This document shows positions 46,631 to 58,125 of a stretch of 64,000 nucleotides of DNA, piece by piece. This DNA comes from Ashinkailepas kermadecensis (taxonomy: Eukaryota; Arthropoda; Thecostraca; Neolepadidae). The notes under the pieces were generated by a model, which was not told where the DNA came from, searched no databases, and was given only the letters and a program-made list of their open reading frames with translations. A program made the translations under genes and the position numbers. Where the stretch lies: NCBI GenBank assembly GCA_034440615.1, contig JAOTOM010005112.1, positions 274,501 to 338,500 of the forward strand, given 5' to 3'. Positions within the stretch are counted from its first letter, which is position 1. Every line of letters begins with the position of its first letter.

Positions 46631-47521
46631 CTCTATCTATTTTAGGATGCTACCTGCAATACCATGGACCTGAAGCTGAGATAGTGTAAACACTGATTTA
46701 AACTGCTTGTTCAGCTCCTCAACCATCTCACCATCCTCACTCAATATAGTCCCATTTACTTCCAGTGGACCAATTGTGCTAGAGACTTTACTGAGCTTGT
46801 AAAAACCAAAGAACTTTTAGCTGTCCCCATTACAGTTCCTAGCCAAATCCAATTCTTTTGCTCACTTTGCTGCTCTGGTTTTCTGCTTCACAGCGTCTCT
46901 AGCTTTTTGACACAACCTATGATTTACGATATTTGAAGCTTCCTTAAACACTCTAAATGCATCTTTCTTAGCCTTAATTGCTTTATCAAATCTGGTGTAA
47001 GCATGCTGGCTTTCCTACCCTTCTTTTGCGCCTTTGCTTTTGGGGGACATGTCTAATCTGAATTTCCCTCAAGTAAGATTTGAACTTTTCCCACATTTCA
47101 CAGACATTTAAATTGGATAGTTCTTCTTCTCGTTCTATGGTACTTAAAGCCGCTCTCATGCAGTCAGTCTGCCCTGTTCAAATTTGGAACCTTTGCCAAG
47201 TTATCCTTGATTGTGCTGCTACTTATGCCTTGAATTATGTTATTCTTCCCAGAGTTTCTCCTACAGTTAAGTCTTCAACTAAATCACTTAAATCTGAGAA
47301 GACAAGGTCCAAGAATGAGCCCTGCCTAGTTGGTTCCGTTACCAACTGGTGTACGAACAGGTCCTCTTCAAGGCATTTCCTAAACATTTTACATGATGGG
47401 GAGCCAACAACAACAGGTGACTAATCCTTTTAGATTAGTCACCAAGAATAAAGCATTTCCTCCGAAAGTTTCTACTGATTTCCTTGCAAATTACCTTATC
47501 GAGTTCACAATCTTAGTAAAT

Positions 47522-47789
47522 GTCAGCTGACTTCTAGTCAGCTGTTGGTGACATCACTCCAAGTATGGATAAAAACCTCCAGCCAAATGCACTGGATGGA
47601 CCTGGAGGTGTCACCAGGGACATTTTGAATGGGTTGATCTGGTACTCATTAAGAGGAGTCAGCAGAATAATCGAACATAACCTAACCTGACTGAACATAA
47701 TGCTCCTGGGTTCATTCAGTGCACCAAGCTGGAGGTTTTTATCCATACTTTGAGTGACGTCACCAACAGCTGACAGGCGGTCAGCTGTC
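47522..47789. mobile_element. Foldback MITE inside the right arm
   Basis: GTCAGCTGTTGGTGACATCA (47537) followed by CTCCAAGTATGGATAAAAAC is mirrored by the inverted copy ending at 47774 (GTTTTTATCCATAC, TTTGAGTGACGTCACCAACA, GCTGAC). An outer, weaker pair of CAGCTGAC blocks extends the inverted repeat to 47522 and 47789. The left arm of the large palindrome lacks this insert. No clear target duplication is visible. Confidence 0.8.
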
Positions 47790-48355
47790 TGTGACCTAGG
47801 TACATTGTTCATATAAATAAAGTGCAAGGGGTAATACTTGAAGATTACCATATCCACCTAGGTGAAGCAAGGGTATCCGAACATGTTCCATTTCCTAACA
47901 CCTACCTTTGGACATGTCACGTTCAGCATGTAAATAACAAACAGATGACAGTATTCATAAACAATGGACCTTTCTCTTCCAAAATATGAATGTCCAATCA
48001 CATAGTTCTACCAATTCTTTGTTTATGGAGTTCGCAAAGTCCACAGGCACCATTTTCAGGATTCCGAGAGCAGTCGGCAGAAGAAAACCATAAGGAAGTG
48101 ACTTCAGATAATTTGCTTGCAATCACACCTGTATTTTTTAGTGCTACTAATAACTTGTGCCACAACAGCTACAGTGAAGTAATCCTACACCACATTCTCG
48201 TGTTTGAAATATGGCACACCACAACAACATAATTATGTTTTAAACTTGTTCTTTGTGAGTGGTATAGAGGATTTCCGTAGAAAGGAACCATTTGAATAGG
48301 TATAGCTTGTTCATTTTTGCATTTGGTAAACACCGTTCAATTACCCCCTCTTCAA

Positions 48356-50654
48356 TCACCTCAGACCCCCCCCCCCTACATACCTATACCTACCTACGCA
48401 CCTTCCTAGGCAGAGGGGAAACTTACTTTCCGGGTTGGGAGTCAGAGTGCATACCAACTTCTTCCGGAGTACATTTTCATGGACATTATTTTTTATGCAT
48501 GGAATCTGTTCACCAGTAACCGACCAGAACAACCTATGTAATCAGTACCTACATAATATGCATAAGTAATATGCATTGTCATTTTTGGTCAAATGAAATG
48601 TCAAAACATAGGAACAAAGAAGTGAACAATTGATGGCACCACCAGGCAGCAACTCGTGATAATCAGCACTGTTCTGTCTCTCATAACTCACAGGAGCAAT
48701 GCACTTTCCTTTCATTGTTGGTCTCAGTACAAGGCTAGCCATATAAAAAACAAACAAAAATACTTCACAATTCACCCTCAGCTCAGAACGCATACCTACC
48801 TACGCAGCCAATTTCCTACATAAAATGAACGCAACTCCGCTACCACACACGCCAGTCGGATGTGATAGCGGTGCACAAAGCAAATGATCAGTCAATGTCT
48901 TGTGTTTGCAGTATGATACTGTTGACCATGTGTTCAAAGTTGCTAATGGCTATGATGTCATAAAAATACCTTGCATTGATTGGTTGACTGACAGATTACA
49001 GAACAGAAAACGCTAACACAGCCAATTCTGGTTGGTAGCCGCCAGGACTCCGTAGGACGTCTCTGGAAACTGTCAAATTTTCCCACTATATGGGTGGCAA
49101 GAACACAGGTTTTCAGAGACGCGGCTTGAAAGCCGGAGAACATTGTACTCACTGTGCATGCTCACCATCTTGCAAGTGCTGTTGGTGCATTGTTGTCTGC
49201 AATACCAATGGTTGATATTGATAGGAGTGTGTGAAGATGTGGTCCGGTTGCTGACTGCTACAAAAAGTGATTAGTTTGAGTGGTGGCTTAAGTGGAATAA
49301 CGAAATTTTTTTGGGGTGTCATTCTGTGTTGGTTTTTATTGATATCTTTGTTCCCACATTTGTGTCGGAGTACATGTGAAGCCCATCCTATCTAGTATGA
49401 ACCTGGAGTGCAAAATGTTTTCAGAGATACAATCTCTTAAGAAGTGCCTTAATTCCCACCCTGTTCCTAGGTACCTACCTACTCTATTGTCTTGAAAGTC
49501 CCCAACATTGGCATTGTTGGATCACCGAAATAATTTCCTGAATGCTCCGTAACTGTTCATTCACTTATAACAAACGTTTTTCGTTAGTGGACTACTGAGC
49601 GAACACATTCATTTCCATTGCATGCATACGTCGCATTCACATTAGGCCTACCATGCTAACACATTGACGAAGACAATTGCATCATTCTTGCAGTCTCCAG
49701 GGGCTCCAAAAGAAATAACACCTATCATATGAGTTATGCAAAGATAGCTTCCGACTATTTCTATCTGAATAATGTGACTTTAATTTAATAATTTATCACA
49801 TTCTCTGTTTATTTCCCTTTTACTTACCGATAAGCAGCCGCTCCCGTGTCGTTAGAGCGCCAGTTCTGCATCGACATACCAGCTCACACGCTTGATGGAA
49901 TGTCACCAATAAAAGGAGCTGTTACAGAAATGCTTGTCTGTGATTGGTCAAAAATTTTAGCCACCACTATGAAAAGTACTTGGCTTTCTGACGTAACAAC
50001 TAAGCTCCGGTCGTCGACTGGAGCCTACGCAATTACACGGAAAGTTCCACGCATCTGGCAACATAGGCGGATGCGGTTTTAATTATGGGTATTTTCGGAA
50101 ACAATTTGTGTTTTGAACAGGATAATGGACAATATTCTTAAATGTGTCTCTTGCACCTACTTAAAACTGAAAAAAAAATCACTTATATCAAGTTAAACCC
50201 TTACTTGCTATGTTCTCAGCACCCAATTTTTCATGTTCCTAGCGTCGCCTCATCTCGGCTCGGTACCAGACAGAGCCGATAATTGCATCATAAACAGCAT
50301 AAATGTGATGAAATAGAGAAAGCTTTCGGCGCGCGAAGCGGGCCGAAAATTTATGGTCTTGCGTGCTGAAGATATACAAATTTCTTCTTTGATCGATTTT
50401 TTTGGTGCTAATGGGGGGGGGGGGGGGGCTCCCCTTGACTGCGTCTCTGTCGACGTGTAAATAACTAATGTAGCCATGGGCGCTATATGACCAATGAAGT
50501 CGATGTGCCGAAGTCCCAAATACTTGACAAACTCACTTTATTCCAAGTTGAGTCCTAAGTCCTAAGTCAGATCGGACACGGTGATGGGATAGACTGAAAA
50601 TATTCGCGTCCTTTAAAGGAGAATGCTTGAAACAAAATAGGCAGGAATCCAGGA
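48356..50654. other. No recognisable gene
   Basis: A C run lies at 48367-48377. ACCTACCTACG-type motifs recur at 48380-48410 and 48791-48805. The frames of up to 89 codons have no motif. G runs at 50415-50428. Confidence 0.45.
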
Positions 50655-50790
50655 GAAGTCCATAACTGATCGGTTACCTTCACGAGGGCGCACAATGTGT
50701 TCCACTCATCTCAACATGGGAAGTCCATCACTGATCGGCTATCTCCCCGCGGACCGACAGTGTGTTCCACTCATCTCGACACGGCGGCGA
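50655..50790. repeat. 68-bp tandem duplication
   Basis: GAAGTCCATAACTGATCGGT...TGTGTTCCACTCATCTCAAC is repeated as GAAGTCCATCACTGATCGGC...TGTGTTCCACTCATCTCGAC. The starts are near 50654 and 50719. Confidence 0.85.
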
Positions 50791-51054
50791 ACAAAATCTG
50801 TTAATGCTCAACCTATGGAGTCCCTCAAGGACAAACAACGACGACGGGGGACGTATTTTATGAACCTCAGCATGGACGACAAGTTGATCATAGGAAGCCT
50901 AGTGGAGTGACATCGATATTGGAGACAAAAGAAGTGCAGTTGGGACACCAACATATCTATCAATGCACAATATCGGTGACTTGGAGCAGCAACGAATTGG
51001 TGCCGTGCTAGCTAATTGAGAAAACAACGTAGCATGGATCCATTTAGAGACATT

Positions 51055-51240
51055 ACTTAATACAACGAAGAATGGCTCTTAGATGCTCCTGGGTTTTAGA
51101 CATTGCGTGTAAAGAAAACATACGACCTTCAATATACCAGGAGGTGCTGAGTTGACATCAAAAGTAACGTTAAGGATTATACTTTATTACTCAACGTTTC
51201 GGCCAGGGGCCATCGTCAGGAGTGATATAAAATGTCAAGT
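51055..51240 (-). repeat. Dispersed terminal repeat, copy 2, with hammerhead-like core
   Basis: Block X (inverted) at 51055-51105 and block Y at 51112-51200 are shared with 18140-18360. Read on the minus strand, positions 51219-51213 are CTGACGA, followed by a GGCC-CCT-GGCC hairpin (51212-51201) and GAAA (51200-51197). That is a full hammerhead consensus core. The continuation CGTTGAGTAATAAAGT matches the shared repeat. I cannot define stems I and III with certainty. The arrangement is typical of Penelope-type terminal repeats, known to carry hammerhead ribozymes. Confidence 0.5.
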
Positions 51241-52109
51241 TTAACAATTGAAAAAAAGCACGCGGGAAAAAGGCGTGCAAATGACACGTGGAATGCAGAA
51301 AAGCCTCCTCAGTGGTGCAGACACTTAAAGAAACTCCAAACCAGAAACAAACTATGTCAAGATAGAATCCTCTGAGGAAGCCCGAGCCGATGGTCCATAT
51401 ACATATCGATACATACACTCACGCACATATATAGACATACATCCAATATAACGCGTAATACATACAATATAATTCATGTTTATGTAATTTTATGTGATAT
51501 ACCAAGACGTCGTTTGCGTGTTTAGTTGCGGCCGTAGATTACGTATGTGTAGAGATTCGAGGACCTTCAGATCAGCTGATCTGAAAGTTCATATCTCCAG
51601 CTAGGTGAACAGGGCCAGATAAGCTCATGAAGTCGTGCAGTAATTGACGTTCTCGTAGATCAAAATCGTGGATGTGGATCAAAATCAAAATCGTGGATCA
51701 GAGATCGTGGATGTGTCGCGGTGAGTCCAGAGGATCAGAACACTGCATAGTTGAAGCTAGGTGACCCTGGATTGAGACATCCAGGCAGAGGTGAAAAAAA
51801 ACCGGCTACTCGGCCACGAGCGTGGGTGACAGATATTTGAAAAATATCTCCGGTTATGGTGACAACTTACGGTACCGTATTCTCATTGAGTATGGATTGT
51901 ACTTATCATCAGGCCGTTTTGCCTCTTAACATACCCAGTCAATTTGTATTTCCTAACCATCCAGACATATACGTACTCATCTTGTTTCAGTAAATGTATC
52001 AGAAGCGTACCGAAACAATTTAGTAGCTATGATCGAGGGGACAGGGGGGGGCTGAAAAAACTCTACCACTCGTGGTAAAGTCCATAGGTTTTAACATTGC
52101 CGTGGTAAG
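51241..52109. other. No recognisable gene
   Basis: Contains a local repeat of AAAATCGTGGAT(C/G) at 51661-51712 and little else. Confidence 0.4.
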
Positions 52110-53035
52110 CCTGTCACCTACGAACTGTCCCGTCCCCGTCCAGAGATTGAGCCCGACGCAACAGTTCCGTTTTCCGGCGCAGTTTGTGGCGTGTGGCACG
52201 GCTCACATCACAGGTAACGAGATATGGCTGACATCACGTGAAAGCCCCAAATGTTGGCTATCCGTCGGGCACAATTTCGTTGTGGTCGGGTCAACGTGTT
52301 GCACGTGCGCGTCACTGGGGTCCTGAGAGAACGGGTGTCCGGTGAATGACCGGTCGCCCATAGGAATAGCATGTAAAACTGAGATTTTGCGTTCGGAAAA
52401 TCACCAATTTTAGCGCTCCCCATCGACCCGATTCAGACCGCCATATCTCGACAACCAATGGACCGATCGACACCAAACCAACACCTCAGTGTTGCCACGA
52501 CAATTGTCAACATCGCCGTGGCAACCGTTTCCGAGTCACGCACCACGCGCACGCGAGGGGGGTGTGGAAAGCGGAAGCGACGTTTTTGAGCGTTTTTCAC
52601 GATTGGGTCTGGTTCTCGGAAACGGCTAAACTTGACGACATTCCGTCACTTTCACATCATGGCTCCATGTACCGGCTACAATTTTCAAATTGACGATAAG
52701 TGGCTGCAGAGTGTGCGGGTGCAGTCATCGTACCACGGGCTGCACGTGTTTCAGTCCGTGAAAAGGCTCCGATTTCCACTTTCTTCACACCACTGTCGAA
52801 TGACATTTTGCGGAGAAAGTTGCATGCGCGGATAGCCCCACTCTTTGTGATGCTCACAGTTCCTTAGGATTTTACCCATCACGAATACTTTTGCTGCAAT
52901 CGTCGATGCCCTCAACCGTTACCAGACGTCACTTTCGGCAATCTTGGCAGACGGGGACGGGGCAGTGTCCTGTCACCGCCCAGAGATTTAATCCGACGCA
53001 ACAGTTCCGTTTTCCGGCGCAGTTTGTTTCAAAGT
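52110..53035. repeat. Direct repeats of about 75 bp flanking 780 bp
   Basis: CCTGTCACC, CCAGAGATT and CCGACGCAACAGTTCCGTTT plus TCCGGCGCAGTTTGT occur at 52111-52190 and again at 52973-53030. The left copy carries an extra ACTGTCCCGTCCCCGT, whose complement GACGGGGACGGGGCAGT sits just left of the right copy (52953-52969). The interior has the phrase CCATATCTCGACAACCAATGG, of a type often found in transposon ends. Probably a non-autonomous element, class unknown. Confidence 0.6.
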
Positions 53036-53072
53036 TGGTTTTCTCTACCTAATATGGTGTTAGTGCCCAAGG

Positions 53073-53268
53073 GTGAGTGCTAATATGACACCACCATCAC
53101 TAGAAAAGGTGCGTTGTGGCTATCCTGGTTGCAAATTGAATGGCCAGTCAAGATCGTTGAATAGGCATATGAAGGCAAAGCATGCCGGTTTACCTATCCG
53201 GCTGAAAAACACTGCATTTGGAGAAGGAGGCCGGTGGCAATCATGGCACATTGCTGCAGGAAGTGCAG
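53073..53268 (+). CDS. Possible first exon with a C2H2-like zinc finger
   Basis: From the ATG at 53073 the frame encodes about 65 residues. It contains C-x4-C-x12-H-x4-H (RCGYPGCKLNGQSRSLNRH then MKAKH), a plausible zinc finger at residues 14-37. The frame is followed by a donor-like GCAG|GTAAGA at 53268/53269. No matching second exon is recognised. A TTCCAG acceptor-like site lies at about 54230-54236, but the frame after it is short. It could be a real host exon, a transposon-encoded DNA-binding domain, or chance. Only the finger spacing and the donor support it. Confidence 0.35.
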
Positions 53269-53269
53269 G

Positions 53270-54272
53270 TAAGACTGAATGTATTTCTACTAACTAACAT
53301 CATGTCTGCAAAATATGGCAATCTTGAGGGTGTTTTGTTCATGTGCAAGCAAAAAATACTATGACACCTTGTGCAATTACCCAGCCATATAAAACTGTTT
53401 GGTGCAGTATTATATGCACAATATTTCTCAGTCCAACATATCATTTCAGGCATTTTGCCACACTAGACTTGTGGAATCCTTATCATGAAGCAAATGTTTT
53501 GGTTCTTCCAATATGAGCCTTTGGTATTTTAATAATTTCATCTGGTCACTTCCTTGGGTTTTATTTATTTGGATCAGAGCCCATGTTTTGTCATAAGCAT
53601 GACTTGTTGCATTGACCAAAAGTGTTATAAATTACTTGAAACCAATACAAAATATGACCTATGACACTCTGTCCTTGATATTGGAGCTATAGTACAAGGG
53701 AATTCAATTTGTATTGGTAAATTTAATTTTAAAGGAGTCATTGGATTTGGAGAACAGCATGTTTCAATGCCATGTTTATCAGCATGATGAAGATGATGTG
53801 ACCACTGATTCCCATTAGAAATGCTTATTTTTAGTTGGAAAGCAAAATAATGTACTATTATTTTTATATACCAAACATAACCTAGCCTGGTTTACACTAC
53901 CTCCTTTTAAATTGTTTCTTCAATGTAGTCACAATATGTGTGTTCAATAATATAACAATGTTAAGAAACATAACCTGGCCTTACCTTTTTTCAGATAAAA
54001 AATAGACCATTTTTGTCTGAAATAAAATGAGCACATTTGCACAATACAAGCTAGCCTAACCTGTTGTTTTGCTTTGCTGAGTACATTTTTTGTAAAAGAT
54101 ATTGTGAGCACATTACACCATAATAATACCAATATATTTATGGATACACCCAAAAGAAGCAAGATTAGCTTATAGGGTGTGTTGTAATTTCACATATTAA
54201 TTAATTATTTGAATTTGTTTTGTATGCATGTTCCAGTGCAGAAGACATAGCAAGTGAACATGTGCACATGAT
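53270..54272. other. AT-rich, no recognisable gene
   Basis: AT-rich sequence with no frames that show motifs. It could be intron if the 53073 exon is real. Confidence 0.4.
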
Positions 54273-54952
54273 GAACCAGGAACCATTGTCAGTAGCAACA
54301 CACTGACCATCTTTAAAAACGGCATAGACAATCATTATCAGACTAGGGGGATTGTTTTTCTGTATTCCAGGGAGGGTTGATCAACAGGGAGGAGCTGGGA
54401 GTTGGGAGGAATTTGTAATTGTTGAGTGTGTTATGCAATAGCAAGTGAGTCTCTTATTAAGTCTAAACGCTTTATAACTTTATATAGGGTGTACCTAGCA
54501 GTGGATTCAGCACCTTCCTTCGGGATGTGATACTGATGAGATTGTCTATGGTAGCACAATGGGTATGATGGGAGGAGTTTGTAATTGTTCAGTGTATTAT
54601 GCAATAGCAAGTGAGTCTCTTATTAAGTCTGAACGCTTTATGAATGTGTGTGGGATGTGCCTAGCAGTGGATTCGGCACCTTCCTCCGGGATGTGATGCT
54701 GATAAGATTGTCTATGGTGGCACGATGGGTATGATGGGAGGAGCTTGTGATTGTTGAGGGTGTTATGCGGTAGCAAGTGAGTGGTGCTAGATAGGCCGGG
54801 ATATATAGCTTCCTAGGAACTTTGGATAAGGGATTGATTGGGGTGGGAGTATGTACATTTCTAGTACCTTTTCTAGATAGGCTTAACCCAGATGGGCCCC
54901 TGTGGCTCTTATTAAGTCTTAATACTTTATGACTTTTTTACTTTATGAAACT
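54273..54952 (+). mobile_element. CR1-like element, second 3' end copy
   Basis: It starts within the last ORF2 codons (CATTGTCAGTAGCAACACAC, compare 28563) and runs through the same 3' UTR with the same 166-169-bp internal repeats (starts near 54415, 54582, 54751). It ends in ACTTTATG repeats at 54925-54950. It is strongly 5' truncated. Compared with the 28-kb copy it differs by scattered substitutions, so the internal duplication predates both insertions. Confidence 0.9.
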
Positions 54953-56221
54953 GCAACTCAATTGCTCCTCAAGTGTACTCACCTCAATTTTTGAGCATGA
55001 TGATCAGTTTTTTGCATTGTCCCAATGGTCTGATTGTTCCTTGCACCAGACATGCTTGATGTCATTGAATTGATATTGAAGATAATATATAGACTAAATC
55101 ATTCTTCTTTGTTCCACTTCAGCATCATCGTCGACATTTCGCCCTCGCACACATGCGTACGGGGTCTTACTGTGAGCCATCAACATGTGACAGCCTAGTG
55201 GTGTTCGATATTTCTGTAGGTGACAGGTTGGACGCTTTTTTCACCTCTGCTGATCCACGCGCTACGACTGGGATTCTAATTTGTGCATAGAACTGCCCAC
55301 CTGATTAAATGCTGATTGTGCCAGTTATACTTTAATCCGAGCGAAGGTGGAAATTATCCACCGCATCATTTTCCTTGTTGTGGCCTGCAAACGTGACAGA
55401 GCAGATCGATGGGACTTGGTATGCCCTTTCATTTAAGTTGACGTCGGTGAAATACTTGATCTCAGTTCATATGAGGTGACTTAACTGGGTCAGATGAAAA
55501 CTGACTGATTTAAAGAGATTGATAACTCGCAACGCTCTTGGAGACCAGCATTTTGTTATGGAACTTGCAGCATACACTGAATGTCTTGCTTCAAATATTT
55601 CCATGGCTAGAAATTATTGGACATGTCAAGGTCACGAACCTTAGGTGAGGTAAACTTTTGGTCATATTAACCACGATTTCGTATTTTGCAACTTAATACG
55701 TTTATTGACACTTATTACGATACAAGACACACAATCATACCTAATGATGAACGACTTGGGTTAAGATCAAAACTAAGGCCTACACATCTAATACTACCCA
55801 AGGTCCAGATAATTCATGATGAAATGTCTTAATGTAACCGTCAGTGTAGTATTGGGGCCGATTTCATAAAATCGCCTGCGTGGGACGCAGTTTATAGCGC
55901 ATAGTGCTTACACGGCCATGCAGGCACAGAATGACGCAGAATTGGGTTCCATACAAATTTGCGTACATGCTCAAAACATAACCATGCGCTGACACAGCTG
56001 GGTTGAGTACGCAGTTAATCTGGGTACTGGTGGTCGAATGCTGTGAAGCACTTGTCTGAAACGCCAGTACAATGTAAAGTGGAGATAAGGATAAGGAAGA
56101 AGAACTATCAAGAATATGTCACCTTCCCGAAGGAGCGCCTTTTCACGACCTGAGGGGCGCCACTTCCCATAAGGATGAGGGCACAAAACGCCAGTGCCCC
56201 CTGTATCCGCCCATGACCCTA
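54953..56221. other. No recognisable gene
   Basis: Mixed sequence without motif-bearing frames or repeats that I could pair. Confidence 0.45.
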
Positions 56222-57290
56222 CCAGTGGCAGATCCAGGGGGTATCTGGGGGCATGTGCCCCCCGATAGGCATATAGCACCGCTTCGACTGGAAAAAGCGC
56301 ACTTCCAGGACGATTGAGTGCAGCCACCCACTCCGTCGCTCAACGAGTTATTCAGTGGATGGTGTCCCTCAAAGTAGAAAAGGCACCCCTTATGGAGAAT
56401 TGTCGCCCCTCCAGAACACTGAAGTTCATCCCCCTGTTTTTTCAGCCAGAGGCGACCCTAGGAGAGGAAAAGGCGCCCTCCCAAGAGGAATAGACGCCTC
56501 TTCGGTGTGCTCAAGTGCACCCCCCCCCCCCCAAATTTTTGCAGCCATAGGCGCCCCTCGGAGATGAATATGAGCCCTTCGGAAGAAAAAGACGCCCTTT
56601 CAGGTGCTTTAGCAATGGCGGCCCTACGAAGAAATGGCTCCCCATGACAATCCCTGGTCCGCCCTGACCTAGGCTAAGCCTATCTGGAATACATCGGTGT
56701 TTTATTTTTAGCTTGTTGGAACAAATGTTACTCAATTTCTGCTTTCTGCCAATTCGGTGTTTGTTTACATCGGCGGCGCCATGAGTGTTTGATTCGGGGA
56801 CGAAGACGCTTTGGATCAATTACGCCAAATATGCAATGCTGAGTGGTATGAAGTTTGGAGGTCTTCCCATCCTCCATTCCCTCTTAGTGGTCAGGAGCGG
56901 ATACAAGAGGCACTGGGTGCATGTGCCCACTCATGGAAGGTAGCGCCCCTCTGGCCGGGAAGAGGCGCTCCTTCGAGAAGGCTCGAGTACATACGTTCAA
57001 TTTTTGTTCAGCCAAATTTTTGTTCCCCTCGGACAGGAAAAGGCGCCCCTTCGGTGTGCCCGAGTGCACCCTCTCGATATCTTTTCAGTCAGAGGCGCCC
57101 TTCGAAGAGGAAAGGCGCCCCCTAAAGGGAAAAAGCAAGTGTGTTCAGTGTGCTCAAGTGCACCCCGTCGAATTTTTCAGCCAAAGCTGCCCTTTGGAAG
57201 AAAAATGCGCCCCTCCAGGTACTTTTGCGGTGGCGCTCCTCAGAAGAAATGGCACCCCTCCAGAGACAAGCGCCACCTGATAATTATCGG
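56222..57290. repeat. Dispersed GCGCCCC-rich repeat family with internal duplications
   Basis: It starts with an ACCAGTGGCAGATCCAGGGG-type end (56221). Blocks such as GGCGCCCTTCGAAGAGGAAA, GTGTGCYCRAGTGCACCC, GAAGAAAWGGCRCCCCTCCAG and TTTTTCAGCCA recur several times up to 57265. Related pieces lie at 17540-17600 and 23515-23600. The end type links it to the CACTGGCGGATC elements. Frames are open by composition only. Confidence 0.7.
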
Positions 57291-58125
57291 ATCAGCTCTT
57301 GCTTGTGGCGCTGCCTTTTTTTTACATAAACAATTCTATTGCTTAGGGCGCCGAAAAATAATAATATTTTTTTCATTATAAAACTTAATCAAAAATGCTG
57401 AAAGGAAGTGCAATAGGGATGGAAACCGGAGGCTCTGTCTCTCTCAGAATGTCCTTCTGTCTGGTCCATACAGTCCGAGGAGGCCCATCTGCATGCAGGT
57501 ATCAAAGTAAGCACATCAAATTATAAAAAGGAGATAATACAAACTGATTGTAATAACAACTAGTGACAATACTATTTGGTGTGACTGTTATAACAACAGC
57601 CTTCAGAATGCCAGTCAACGCAGAGTGTATATGCGTTGTTCTTCTTGGAAAATTCGCTATGTCCGGAGGTACGTCACTGGTACTCACTCAACTTTATGGA
57701 GCATATAATAAATAACGGGTGTTTTGCGCCCTTTGTTTGTGCATTCCGCAGACGATTGCCATCAGTGGGTAGCGTATTTGCGAAGTTGGACGCGTCTTCA
57801 TGAAACTAAAAATGCATACTACGCATCGAAATCTGCATACATAAAAGAGTTTCATTGAAAAAATCATGCAGCTGACGGCATTTTTTCCACTTATTCTCCA
57901 TGGGGTTTCATAAAGCCAATAGCAAAAAGCGTATATGTCACGAAAACAAACTCAGCATATTCAATCCCTATAGCACTTCCGGTCAGCATTTCTGATTGAA
58001 TTATTTTTAATGAAAAAAATAATATAATATTTTGTTTTCGGCGCCCTAAGCAATATAATTGTTTATGTATACAACAAAAGGCAGCGCCACAAGCAAGAGC
58101 TGATCCAAGAATTATCAGGTGGCAC
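57270..58125. repeat. Inverted repeat, arms about 150 bp, 550-bp loop
   Basis: 57270-57415 (GCCACCTGATAATTATCGGATCAGC, then CTTGCTTGTGGCGCTGCC, then ATTGCTTAGGGCGCCGAAAA, then AGTGCAATAGGGATGG; listed as separate blocks) is mirrored at about 57962-58125. The central part does not pair. It may be two copies of the GCGCCCC family meeting tail to tail, or a foldback element. Confidence 0.8.

Larger units (their letters stand above)
44833..48355. mobile_element. 3.5-kb inverted-repeat structure from a CR1-like element
   Basis: The left arm (44833-45935) is matched on the opposite strand by the right arm (about 47090-48355). The outermost blocks pair as TTGAAGAGGGGGTAATT (left) and its complement AATTACCCCCTCTTCAA (right), and similarity continues through the endonuclease coding part to the GTACCATAGAACGAGAAGAA block (about 45901 and, inverted, 47131). 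Between the arms lies the RT part on the minus strand only. So two copies of the same 5' region face outwards and their 3' sides meet in the middle. The right arm has additionally gained a foldback element (47522-47789) where the left arm keeps a 65-bp coding stretch. Confidence 0.88.
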
